Positions 33,055 through 41,435 of a stretch of 48,998 bases of DNA are shown piece by piece. A program made the position numbers and the translations under genes. The DNA is taken from positions 1-48,998 of the forward strand of contig JADLDB010000061.1 of assembly GCA_020846875.1 (NCBI GenBank), in the 5' to 3' direction. Each line of letters opens with the position of its first letter. Position 1 is the stretch's first letter. The notes beneath the pieces were generated by a model, which made no database searches, was not told where the DNA came from, and worked only from the letters and a program-made list of their open reading frames with translations. This DNA comes from Myxococcales bacterium (GTDB lineage Bacteria > Myxococcota > Myxococcia > Myxococcales > Myxococcaceae).

Positions 33055-33372
33055 CTACCGGGCGGGCAATTCGCCGTAGCGCGTCTCCAATACCCGGCCG
33101 TCCCGCACCACCACCGTGCAGCCGAGGCGGTAGCCGAACACGTCCACTTCAGCGAGGTGCTCCTCCGGCGCCTTCCCGGCGGCAGACTGGGGCACGAAGG
33201 CCCAGCCCTTCTCCGTCGCGCGCGCCTGCACCTGGGACCACGGCTCCGCCCGGCGGGTGGCGTTGCAGAAGGCGTGGAAGGCGTCGCGATCGTCGATGAG
33301 GCTGGCGCGCAGCCAGAAGGCCGCGGCCAGGAGCGGGACGAGGCCCAAGAGGGCGAACTTCAGGTACTTCAC
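33055..33372 (-). CDS. Small membrane-anchored protein
   Basis: A 105-residue protein with one N-terminal hydrophobic segment (FALLGLVPLLAAAFWL) that is either an anchor or a signal peptide, followed by a small periplasmic domain with two cysteines (FHAFCNATRR and YRLGCTVVV) that may pair. The GTG at 33372 overlaps the stop of the large lipoprotein gene as GTGA, so the two are translationally coupled. No family is recognised; it may assist or anchor the product of the preceding gene. Confidence 0.65.
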   Translation of the reverse strand: MKYLKFALLGLVPLLAAAFWLRASLIDDRDAFHAFCNATRRAEPWSQVQARATEKGWAFVPQSAAGKAPEEHLAEVDVFGYRLGCTVVVRDGRVLETRYGELPAR

Positions 33373-36300
33373 GGTTCCGCGGGCGATTGATCGTTCTGAG
33401 GATCGCGCGCGGTGGAGGTGCGCAGGAAGAAGTCCGTGGCGTTGTCCTGGGTGTCCAGCGCGTTGCCGGCGGTGACGTCGGCCCCGGTGCCGGTCATCGT
33501 CGCCTCGGTGGAGGACGCGCGCGCCTTCCGCTCGAAGCTGCGGGTGTTCATCATGCTGCCCGGGTGGGCGGGAAGGGGCGTGCCTTCCCCGCCGGTGGAG
33601 GCAGGGCCGAAGGCCACCGCGTCCACCACCTCCACCACCTGGTTGACGGTGCGGATGAGGCGGATCGCCCCGGTGTCGCCCATCCCGTTGGACGGGTTGA
33701 GCCAGGCGAAGTCGGCGGCCGGCCCGCTGCCAGGCGCCTGGTAGCCGGCGGCGTTGGCGGTGTTGGCGATGAGCAGGTAGCGGTGCGGCGCCAGCGAGGT
33801 GTTGCCCGGGAAGACGACGCGATCGCCCCACGCGGAGGTGGCGCCGGCCGACTTGGTCTGCAGCGCCCACCCGCTCAAGTCGACGGCCTGGTTGGTGGGG
33901 TTGTAGATCTCGATGAACTCGTCGAAGCCGCCGCGCGGCCCCCGGGGCGAGAACTCGCTGATCACGACGTGATCCGTCACCGGCGCGGCCAGCACCGTCA
34001 CGTCGGAGGTGAAGACGCCGCCGTCCAGCGACACCGCCACCGTGCCCATGCCCATGGCCATCGAGTCCACGTTGAGCGCGAAGCTGACGCTCGTCTGATC
34101 GACCGGCACCGTCACCGTCACCGGCGCCGTGCCCAGGGTGGACGGCGTCACCACGACGGAGAGATCGGTCGGCGCGGGCGCGGGGAGGTCGAGCGTGGCG
34201 GTGAAGCTGGCCATGGCGCCGGCGCTGGTGGTGATGGCCGCGGGGGACAGGCCCGAGAGGACGGGCACGTCGGCGGCGCCCAGCACGCGCACCTGGCTGG
34301 AGAGCATCGACGAGTCCTTGGTGGCGGTGATCGCCACCGTGCCGCCGTCGGTGGCGAGCACGCCGATGACGGGCACCACCGCGGACAGCTGCCCGGCGGG
34401 GATGATGATCAGGCCGCCGCCGGCCACGTCCACCTCGGTGGGCGACGCGGACGTCACCGTCACCGCCACGTCGGTCAGCTCGGGGTTGGACAAGCGCACG
34501 GTGAGCGGCTGGGGAATGGCGCCGGTCGCGCCTTCACGCACGAAGGCCAGGGCCGGCTCGAAGGCCACCAGGGTGGCCGGGCCGGTGATCAGATCGCCCG
34601 GCCCGCGCGGCTCCAGCTTGAACTCGTTGTTGCGCAGCTCCAGCACGCCGATGATCGCCTGGTACTGCTGGCCCACCGAAGGGAAGGGGCTGACCAGGTG
34701 CAGGTAGTCGTTCACCTTGAGGCCGCCCGTCACCACGAACTCGTTGGTGGGATCGCGATCGCCCGGGCCCGCGTCGGGCTGGAGCTGCAGCACCGTCACG
34801 CCGTCGACGCGCACCAACACGCCTTCGAGCCGGGTGGAGAGGCCGCCGTCGTTGGAGGCGACGTCCGCCGGGTTCACCACCACCGGCGCCGGAAGGGGAT
34901 TCGTCGAGGAGAGGATCGTCACCCCTCCGTCCACGCCCGCGGGCCCCACGCCGTTGAGCTGCAGCTGTCCGTAGAAATTGGCCACCGTGCCGGAAGGAAT
35001 GGACAGCCTGTCCCCTTGCGCCACGCCGCCCGCCGGCTGGTAGACGAAGAAGCCTGAGTAGTCGCGTCCCATGAAGCCGGGCTCGCTGTCCTCCACCTGC
35101 AGGAAGTAGCCGCTGGCTCCGCTGGCGGTGACGAGCACGTTCCCCAGGGCCACCTTCGTCCCGGTCGGCACGACCCCCTGCTTCACCTGGTAGATGGTGG
35201 TGGGGCAGGCCGCGCCGCCGGGGTTGGCGATGGTGGGGCACGCGTCGCAGGCGTCGCCCTTCCCGTCGCCGTCCTGGTCCGCCTGGGTGGGGTTGGGATC
35301 CGCCGGGCAGTTGTCCGTGCCGTTGGGCACGCCGTCGGAGTCGCGATCGTTCGGATCGAAGGCGGTGCAGGTGGTGGTGTTGGCGTTGAGCGGGCAGGGA
35401 TCGCACACGTCGCCCACGCCGTCCTGGTCCGCGTCGGCCTGGTTCATCGCGTCCATCGGCCGCACCGGGTTGAAGACCATGGGGCAGTCGTCCATCGCGT
35501 CGGCGACGCCGTCCTTGTCGGTGTCGGTGGAAGCGGAGGTGTAGGTGGTGGAGCCGTTCTTGCTGTTGCCGGTGGAGCGCTCCGGCACGCAGGACGGCTC
35601 GTTGGGGGGCACGGCGCAGTAGAAGAGCGCGTAGGTGGTGGCGTTGGCCAGCTGCAGCTTCGCCAGGGTGTCGGCGGTGTTGCTGCCGGTCAGCGGAGGC
35701 AATTCGCCCTGCACGCAGGCGGACTTCATGGCGCCGCACACGTCGAGCGCCTCGCAGGTGCCGGCGGTGTCGAAGGCGGCCACCAGCGGTTGGTCGCCGT
35801 ACAGCACCTTGCCGCCGCGAAGGGTGGCCACCACGTCCTGGGGTTCCGCGTCGATGACGCTGCGGTGGAAGCCGGAGGGCTTCAGCCGGTAGATGGCCAC
35901 GTCGCCCAGGCGCCCGGGGGCGAGCCGGCCGATCCGCATGCTGGTGGAGGTGGCGTCGGCGCTGCCCGCGGTGACGGTGCGCCAGAGCTGGGCGTCGGTG
36001 AGGGTGTTGTTGAAGCGCGTCTGGTTGAGCGAGTCGGCGCACTTGAGCTCACGGAGCAGGTTCATCGAGCCCGAGATGGTCCAGTCGGTGCCCAGCGCGA
36101 TGTTGACGCCCAGCCGCTGGTAGAGGGGGATGGCCGCGGTGTCGCCGTAGAGGCTGACGTTGCTGCGCGGCGACCACACCAGCGAAGTGCCGGTCTGCGC
36201 CACCAGCGCCACGTCCGGGGCCTTGAGGCCGATGCCGTGCACGAGGCCGGTGCGCGCGCCGAGGATGCCCACGCCTCCCGCCTGGGAGACGCAGAGGAAC

Positions 36301-37406
36301 TCGTTGGCGGCGCTGGCCTCGATGCCCTCGGAGACGTGCGGGAGGTAGGACGAGTCGGCGGGGATCTCCGCGGTGGTGGGGATGGAGGGGTACCCGCAGC
36401 CGCTGGTGTACTCCTCGCCGGCCGTGTCCCCGAGAGGGAAGGTGTCGGAGTTGACGCCCGAGGTGCCCGACACCATGCCGAGCTGGCCCATCGAGGACGT
36501 GTCCAGGTTGCGCAGCAGCCCCGGGTTCCCGTTGTTGGAGTAGGTGGCGCCGACGATGGAGGTGGTGCCGGACATCACCTGCCGCAGCTCGGCCCAGCGG
36601 ATCTGCGCGTTGGTGGCGTTGCCGCCGTTGTTGATGGGGGTGTGCCCGTCGTTCCCGCGGCGCCAGTCGTGGCGGTGCTCGTAGCGCTCGGTGGTGCCGA
36701 CGTAGGGGTTGCCCTGGAAGCTGATGTGATCGTGCGCATTGATGAGGCCGGGGGACACCACGCCGCGCGGGCAGGACAGCTTCGCGGCGGTTGAGGCGCC
36801 GGCGGACGCGGAGCAGTCGCAGGCCGCGCAGGTGATGGCGCCGGTGGAGTCGATCAGCACCTGGCCGCCGACGTAGACGACGTCCTCCGTCAGCACGACG
36901 CCGGTGATGAGCTTCCCGGTGTCTCCCGGGGTCACGTTGCAGGTGCCGGCAGCGGGCACGGGATCGTTCTGGCCGGGGCAGCCCTTGACGGTCGCGGTGT
37001 CGGTGAAGCTGCAGTCGTTCTCGCAGCCGTCGCCGGTGGTGGTGTTGGCGTCGTCGCATTGCTCGGTGCCGCCGCGCCAGCCGTCTCCGCAGACGCCCAC
37101 CCCGCCGTCGCCGCCGGTGCCACCACCCACGCCGCCGCCCGTGCCACCGCCAACGCCTCCGCCCATGCCACCGTCGTCGCCTCCGCCGCCACCGGCGCCG
37201 CCGCCGACACCGCCGCCGGTGCCCCCGCCCATGCCGGTGACGGTGCAGTTGGCCTCGCAGCCGTCGCCGCCGGTGGTGTTGCCGTCGTCACACTGCTCGT
37301 CGCCTTCCTTCACGCCGTTGCCGCAGACGGCCTGGGGGGTAGGGCAGGCGAAGAGGAACGCGCTCACTCCGCCGAGGAGGAGGACCAGTCGAAGCTGTCG
37401 GATCAT
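33369..37406 (-). CDS. Large lipoprotein: cysteine-rich repeats, amidohydrolase, TSP3 repeats, lamin-tail domain
   Basis: A 1345-residue surface protein. A signal peptide with lipobox (FLFAC, Cys21) is followed by a Myxococcus cysteine-rich repeat (about 28-54, CGNGVKEGDEQCDDGN), a Gly-rich linker (about 60-104) and a second such repeat (106-132). Residues ~165-550 are an amidohydrolase of the SAH-deaminase/TrzA type with its catalytic set: HDH (225-227), His357 (PHVSEG), His390 (VHGIG), PRSN and Asp441 (GTDW). Three TSP3 calcium repeats follow (626-733), then a beta-rich middle and a lamin-tail domain (about 1150-1280, ISEFSPRG, FDEFIEIYNP, LSGW). The start is the ATG at the signal peptide. 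Confidence 0.85.
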   Translation of the reverse strand: MIRQLRLVLLLGGVSAFLFACPTPQAVCGNGVKEGDEQCDDGNTTGGDGCEANCTVTGMGGGTGGGVGGGAGGGGGDDGGMGGGVGGGTGGGVGGGTGGDGGVGVCGDGWRGGTEQCDDANTTTGDGCENDCSFTDTATVKGCPGQNDPVPAAGTCNVTPGDTGKLITGVVLTEDVVYVGGQVLIDSTGAITCAACDCSASAGASTAAKLSCPRGVVSPGLINAHDHISFQGNPYVGTTERYEHRHDWRRGNDGHTPINNGGNATNAQIRWAELRQVMSGTTSIVGATYSNNGNPGLLRNLDTSSMGQLGMVSGTSGVNSDTFPLGDTAGEEYTSGCGYPSIPTTAEIPADSSYLPHVSEGIEASAANEFLCVSQAGGVGILGARTGLVHGIGLKAPDVALVAQTGTSLVWSPRSNVSLYGDTAAIPLYQRLGVNIALGTDWTISGSMNLLRELKCADSLNQTRFNNTLTDAQLWRTVTAGSADATSTSMRIGRLAPGRLGDVAIYRLKPSGFHRSVIDAEPQDVVATLRGGKVLYGDQPLVAAFDTAGTCEALDVCGAMKSACVQGELPPLTGSNTADTLAKLQLANATTYALFYCAVPPNEPSCVPERSTGNSKNGSTTYTSASTDTDKDGVADAMDDCPMVFNPVRPMDAMNQADADQDGVGDVCDPCPLNANTTTCTAFDPNDRDSDGVPNGTDNCPADPNPTQADQDGDGKGDACDACPTIANPGGAACPTTIYQVKQGVVPTGTKVALGNVLVTASGASGYFLQVEDSEPGFMGRDYSGFFVYQPAGGVAQGDRLSIPSGTVANFYGQLQLNGVGPAGVDGGVTILSSTNPLPAPVVVNPADVASNDGGLSTRLEGVLVRVDGVTVLQLQPDAGPGDRDPTNEFVVTGGLKVNDYLHLVSPFPSVGQQYQAIIGVLELRNNEFKLEPRGPGDLITGPATLVAFEPALAFVREGATGAIPQPLTVRLSNPELTDVAVTVTSASPTEVDVAGGGLIIIPAGQLSAVVPVIGVLATDGGTVAITATKDSSMLSSQVRVLGAADVPVLSGLSPAAITTSAGAMASFTATLDLPAPAPTDLSVVVTPSTLGTAPVTVTVPVDQTSVSFALNVDSMAMGMGTVAVSLDGGVFTSDVTVLAAPVTDHVVISEFSPRGPRGGFDEFIEIYNPTNQAVDLSGWALQTKSAGATSAWGDRVVFPGNTSLAPHRYLLIANTANAAGYQAPGSGPAADFAWLNPSNGMGDTGAIRLIRTVNQVVEVVDAVAFGPASTGGEGTPLPAHPGSMMNTRSFERKARASSTEATMTGTGADVTAGNALDTQDNATDFFLRTSTARDPQNDQSPAEP
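37085..37241. repeat. 12-base Gly-linker minisatellite in the amidohydrolase lipoprotein gene
   Basis: Tandem 12-base units encode GGG plus a variable residue (GGGT, GGGV, GGGM, GGGA) between the two cysteine-rich repeats. Copy number is likely to vary between strains. The coding strand is minus. Confidence 0.7.
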
Positions 37407-37529
37407 AGAGGGGGTTCCGTAAGGGTGTGCGGCCGGGACGGGGGGTTCTACCCGCATCCGCGCGCGAAGGAAAACGCTCCGGACGCAGGGGAGCGACCAG
37501 GAGCGCACAGCGTCACGACCGCGCGACGC

Positions 37530-38987
37530 TCACTCGACGATGTTGAACTCCACGCGGCGGTTGTTCTCGCGCCCCGCCGGCGTGTCGTTGGAGCCCACCG
37601 GCTTGTCCGGCCCGAAGCCCACGGGCTTCAAGCGCCCCGTCTCGACGCCCTTCTGCACCAGGAAGTCGCGCACCGAGGTGGCGCGATCCTGCGACAGCTT
37701 GCGGTTGAGGTCGGCGCTGCCGGTGCTGTCGGTGTGGCCTTCCACCTGCACCAGCTTGATCTCCGGGTGGCCCTTGAGGACGTTGGCCAGCTGCTCGAGC
37801 AGGCCGAAGCTGCGCGGCTGGATCGTCGCCTTGCCGGTGTCGAAGTACACCTTGTCCTTGATGACGAGCTTGTCCTTGGTGATCACCACCAACTGCTTCA
37901 CCTTCGCGGGACAGCCCTGGTTGTCGGGCGGGCCGGCTTCCTGCGGGCAGTTGTCGAACTTGTCCACCACGCTGTCTTTGTCGGCGTCGGCGTAGGGGCA
38001 GCCCTTGTTCTCGGCCAGGCCCTTCTCGTCGGGGCAGGCGTCGAGGCGATCGACCACCGTGTCCGCGTCCTTGTCGCCGTCGGGGCAGCCGTTGTTCTCC
38101 ACCACGCCCTTCTGATCGGGGCACTTGTCGGTGCGATCCGGCACCGTGTCGCCGTCCTTGTCCCCGTCCGGGCAGCCGTGGTTGGCCGGGGAGCCCTTCA
38201 CCTCCGGGCACTTGTCCTGCTCGTCCAGCACCGAGTCGGCGTCGGCGTCTGTCTCAGGGCAGCCGTCCTCGTCGGCGACGCCGTCCTTGTCCTCGGGCTT
38301 GTCCTTGCAGTGATCCTCTTCGTCGTCGATGCCGTCCTTGTCGTTGTCCGGCTCGGGGCAGCCGTCGTTGTCCTCGAAGCCGTCGAAGTCCTCGGGCTCG
38401 TCGATGCAGCGATCGTCGTCGCCGCGAATGCCGTCGCCGTCGAAGTCGGCCTCGGCGGGCGTGGTCTGCGGCGCGCCGATGGTGACGGTGAGGCCGAAGT
38501 TCAGCATGGAGTGCGGACCGGTCAGCATGAACTTCGCCACCGGGCCCACCGAGAGGCCTTCGAGGATGGAGAACTCGTAGCCGGTGGCCACGTCGAAGCC
38601 GGGGCCGGAGGAGCCGATGACGAAGTGGGCGTCGATCCAATAGTTACCCCACCAGTTCCCGTGCCGCTTGGTGCCGGGGTTGAAGCGGTAGCCCTTCTCG
38701 TCGTTGAACAGGCGCAGCCGGGCGCCGAAGCCCACGCCGAACTCCGTGCCGTCCTCCAGGTAGGTGTTGTTGGCCGCGCCGATGCCGAAGCCTTCGATCT
38801 GCGGCGCCACCGGGCCCAGCACCTTGAAGGCGGTGGTGTTGATCTTCAGCGCGGCGGCCGTCACCAGCAGGGACTTGTCGAGGCCCGTGCCCACCGTCGG
38901 CTCGAGGTGGAAGTTGAGGAAGGCCTTCTCGGCGAGAGCCGGCGACGCCGCGAGGACGGCGAGGGCCAGGAAGACGCGCACGCGCAT
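37530..38987 (-). CDS. OmpA-family outer-membrane protein with TSP3 repeats
   Basis: A 485-residue outer-membrane protein. A signal peptide (MRVRVFLALAVLAASPALA) is followed by a ~180-residue N-terminal beta-barrel-like region (strands such as GTEFGVGFGARLRLF, VATGYEFSILEGLSVG). Then come a string of calcium-binding TSP3 repeats (about 200-355, for example DKDGIDDEEDHCKDKPED and DKDGDTVPDRTDKCPDQ) and a C-terminal OmpA peptidoglycan-binding domain (about 375-485: VYFDTGKATIQPRS, VQVEGHTDSTG, LSQDRATSVRDFL, NRRVEFNIVE). The ATG at 38987 has GGAG upstream. It probably anchors the outer membrane to the wall. The amidohydrolase lipoprotein gene follows 123 bases downstream. Confidence 0.93.
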   Translation of the reverse strand: MRVRVFLALAVLAASPALAEKAFLNFHLEPTVGTGLDKSLLVTAAALKINTTAFKVLGPVAPQIEGFGIGAANNTYLEDGTEFGVGFGARLRLFNDEKGYRFNPGTKRHGNWWGNYWIDAHFVIGSSGPGFDVATGYEFSILEGLSVGPVAKFMLTGPHSMLNFGLTVTIGAPQTTPAEADFDGDGIRGDDDRCIDEPEDFDGFEDNDGCPEPDNDKDGIDDEEDHCKDKPEDKDGVADEDGCPETDADADSVLDEQDKCPEVKGSPANHGCPDGDKDGDTVPDRTDKCPDQKGVVENNGCPDGDKDADTVVDRLDACPDEKGLAENKGCPYADADKDSVVDKFDNCPQEAGPPDNQGCPAKVKQLVVITKDKLVIKDKVYFDTGKATIQPRSFGLLEQLANVLKGHPEIKLVQVEGHTDSTGSADLNRKLSQDRATSVRDFLVQKGVETGRLKPVGFGPDKPVGSNDTPAGRENNRRVEFNIVE

Positions 38988-39054
38988 GGAGTGACTCCGG
39001 GTTGTCAAAGCCGGCGCACCCTAGGCGTAAGAGGCCCGCGAAAAGAAGCGTTTT

Positions 39055-40224
39055 TCACCTGCGGCGGCGGCGGGACAACACCACGGCGCCGAGCGCCAGC
39101 AGCGCCGGGACCTCGACGGACGCGCAGCCACAACCAGTGGGCGGGCCCAGCTCGGCCTTCGCCGCATTCAAGGTGATGGGCGCAGGCTCGTCTCCTCCGC
39201 CTCCCGCACCTCCACCTCCACCTCCACCTCCACCGCCCGTGCCCGCGTCCGAGGCGCTGCCACCGCCGGCGCCGCCTCCTGCTCCTCCTCCCGCTCCGCC
39301 GCCCATGCCGCCGCCCATGCCGCCTCCCATGCCGCCGTCGGTGCCGGACGGAGGAAAGCAGGACGACAGGTGCGTGGGCCGCGTCTGCGCGCAGGACGTG
39401 GGCGTGGCGCACGCCGGCTCGGACAGCGTCTGTGGGCTGCCGGCGCCGCCGATCTCCGAGAGCCGCGGGTAGGCGAAGGGCAGCGAGGCCCAGTAGCTGG
39501 CCGACGGCGGGTACTCCATCGCCCCGAAGACCTTCTCCTGGTACGGCGCGCTGCCGCCCACCGACGGGTTGTAGACGCCGCGCGTCGTCGAGTACGTCGG
39601 GTTGGTCGGGTTGTTGATGTACGCCAGCCCGTTGTACGCCCAGGTGGCGCTGTACCAGTGCTCGATGACGCCGGCGAGGTTGTCCCCCACGCAGCGGGTG
39701 GCGCGCCACTTCTGCGCGAGGATCTGCATCCCCGTGGCGAGGTTGTACGTCGGGTTCGACGCGACCCGCGCGCGATCGAAGGCCGGGGCCTCACCGGTGT
39801 GCATGCCGCTGGTCACCTGGCCCACGCCATAGCCGCAGTCGAAGCTGATGATGGTGCGCTCCGGCCCACCCACCTGGTCCGCCGGGCGATCGGGCACACA
39901 GAACTGCCGCCAGGTGCTCTCCCGGTAGGTGATGGCCTTGATCAGCTCGCAGGGGAACCGCGCCGGCACGTCGTGCAGCGGCGTCGGCTTGCCGCAGCCT
40001 TCGCCGAGGTCCGCCACGCCCGGGCCCGCGCTGCCCCACACCGACGGCCCCTGCGCCACCAGGTTGAAGATGGACTGCCACTGGGCGTTGGTGGGGTTGG
40101 TGCCGTTGGCCGCCTCCACCCCGCAGTTGTTGTTGTTGTTGCTGCTGGACAGCGTGTAGCTGGGGCAGAAGGCCCACGCGGCCTGCGCCACCACCAGCGG
40201 GGCCAGGAGGAGCGCGCGCGTCAC
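39055..40224 (-). CDS. Secreted lytic-transglycosylase-like protein with MYXO-CTERM tag
   Basis: A 389-residue protein. Signal peptide MTRALLLAPLVVAQAAWA, then a ~250-residue domain with SLT-like features: catalytic Glu candidate in TYRESTW (Glu102), GYGVGQVTSGMH (like the GLMQ motif), and TYNLATGMQILAQKW (like NI..G..YL). Extra cysteines suggest disulfides. After a 50-residue Gly-rich linker comes a C-terminal sorting signal of the MYXO-CTERM type: GCGC, a hydrophobic helix (VPALLALGAVVL) and SRRRRR. The GTG at 40224 overlaps the upstream gene's stop as GTGA. Likely wall-cleaving and surface-sorted. Confidence 0.82.
   Translation of the reverse strand: MTRALLLAPLVVAQAAWAFCPSYTLSSSNNNNNCGVEAANGTNPTNAQWQSIFNLVAQGPSVWGSAGPGVADLGEGCGKPTPLHDVPARFPCELIKAITYRESTWRQFCVPDRPADQVGGPERTIISFDCGYGVGQVTSGMHTGEAPAFDRARVASNPTYNLATGMQILAQKWRATRCVGDNLAGVIEHWYSATWAYNGLAYINNPTNPTYSTTRGVYNPSVGGSAPYQEKVFGAMEYPPSASYWASLPFAYPRLSEIGGAGSPQTLSEPACATPTSCAQTRPTHLSSCFPPSGTDGGMGGGMGGGMGGGAGGGAGGGAGGGSASDAGTGGGGGGGGGGAGGGGDEPAPITLNAAKAELGPPTGCGCASVEVPALLALGAVVLSRRRRR
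39195..39345. repeat. Gly-linker minisatellite in the transglycosylase-like gene
   Basis: Imperfect tandem 12-base units encode GGGM and GGGA repeats plus a poly-Gly run. The unit and sense strand are the same as in the repeat at 37085-37241, so the two genes share a linker type. Length polymorphism is likely. Confidence 0.65.
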
Positions 40225-41222
40225 GGCGTCACCCCCGCGATGTCCAGCCGCGCCTGCGCCGGGAAGGCGGTGCCGTACACCCGAGCGTCGCCCAGCGTCA
40301 CCGTGAAGAGCCGGGGAAAGCCCGACGGCACCTCGTGCAGCCCCACGCCCACGCCCTTCACCACCGCGCGGAGCCGCTCGAAGCCCTTGCCCTGGGGCGC
40401 CAGCGCGCGCGCGTCGCTCCCCGCCACGAAGAGGCCCTGCCCTTCCCCGCGGGCGTAGGCCACCCGGCCGTCCGGCAACACCGCCGGCACCAGCGCCACC
40501 GTCGGCCCCTCGGCGAGGGCCGTCATCGCCCCGCTGGACACGTCGACCGCCACCACCTGCCAGCGCTCCACGCCCGGCTCCCCCAGGGTGAAGACGACCC
40601 GGCGGCGCGCGGCGTCCACGGAGAAGTCGAAGGCCAGCGGCGGCAGCGCCGGCACCAGCGTGCGCACCGAAAGCGCGTCGACGTGCACGGCCAGAAGGCG
40701 CGCGCCCGAGAGGCCCACCTCATAGACGATCAACTCCCGCCCCAGCGCCCCGGCGAGGAAGGTGGTGAAGCCCCGCGCCTCGTACACCGTGCGCGCCTTC
40801 CCGGTGTCCGGGTTCACCTCGTCGATGGAGAGCGCGTCCACGCGGCCCAGCGGCGTCTCCTCGCCCGGGCGGCCGCGCTGCACGAAGACGCGCCCGCTCT
40901 CCAGCACCACCGGCCGGGTGGACGGCACGACGCGATCGACCAGCATCCGCGACGGCGCAGAAGGCTCGAGGCGGAAACACCCCCCGGCGAAGGACTCGTC
41001 CCGCGCGCGGCCCACCACCGCGGTGGCCACCACCACCCGGCGTCCGGGGAGCAACGCCCCCAGCACCGTGCTGCCGTCACCGTGCACCAGCGAGGCGGCG
41101 ACGGGCGCGAGGGTGGAGCTGCCGACGGGCTGGAAGCGCAGCCGCGTGGTGTCTGCGGCGCTGTCCAGGAGCGCCACCTCCGGAGCGGCGGCGAGCGAGA
41201 GGAGCGTGACGAGGGCAAGCAT
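40221..41222 (-). CDS. Secreted beta-propeller-like protein of unknown function
   Basis: A 333-residue protein with a short signal (MLALVTLLSLAAAPEVALL). The rest is rich in beta strands with repeated short units of the form strand-turn-Asp-Gly-strand (LVPAVLPDGRVAYARGEGQ, FDFSVDAARRRVVFTLGEPG), as in TolB/WD40-like periplasmic propellers. No catalytic motif is visible. It overlaps the transglycosylase-like gene as GTGA, so the two are translated together and may work at the same place in the envelope. Confidence 0.65.
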   Translation of the reverse strand: MLALVTLLSLAAAPEVALLDSAADTTRLRFQPVGSSTLAPVAASLVHGDGSTVLGALLPGRRVVVATAVVGRARDESFAGGCFRLEPSAPSRMLVDRVVPSTRPVVLESGRVFVQRGRPGEETPLGRVDALSIDEVNPDTGKARTVYEARGFTTFLAGALGRELIVYEVGLSGARLLAVHVDALSVRTLVPALPPLAFDFSVDAARRRVVFTLGEPGVERWQVVAVDVSSGAMTALAEGPTVALVPAVLPDGRVAYARGEGQGLFVAGSDARALAPQGKGFERLRAVVKGVGVGLHEVPSGFPRLFTVTLGDARVYGTAFPAQARLDIAGVTP

Positions 41223-41393
41223 CGGTCGGCCCCTCTCGCACGAATTGGCCTCGGAAGCGAGACGCCCCCGGGCGCCGTCGCGAGGAGGGGACGCCCCTCA
41301 AAAGCCCGTGAAAAGACGGCCCACGCAACGGCGGTGGCTTCTCAGCCGATAAGAAAGAGATTCTCGACTCCCAGACGCCACGCGGGGGGTCGA

Positions 41394-41428
41394 CGGGCCG
41401 TGCACCTCTTCACCGGGGGCACGGCCCG
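41394..41428 (-). terminator. Terminator-like hairpin after the Old Yellow Enzyme gene
   Basis: CGGGCCGTGC (41394-41403) pairs perfectly with GCACGGCCCG (41419-41428) over a 15-base loop, beginning 7 bases past the stop of the oxidoreductase at 41436. The T-run (CTTTTCT) is on the plus-strand side, so on the minus strand it acts as A-run, hairpin without a strong U-tract. It may be bidirectional. Confidence 0.5.
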
Positions 41429-41435
41429 CGCTTTT

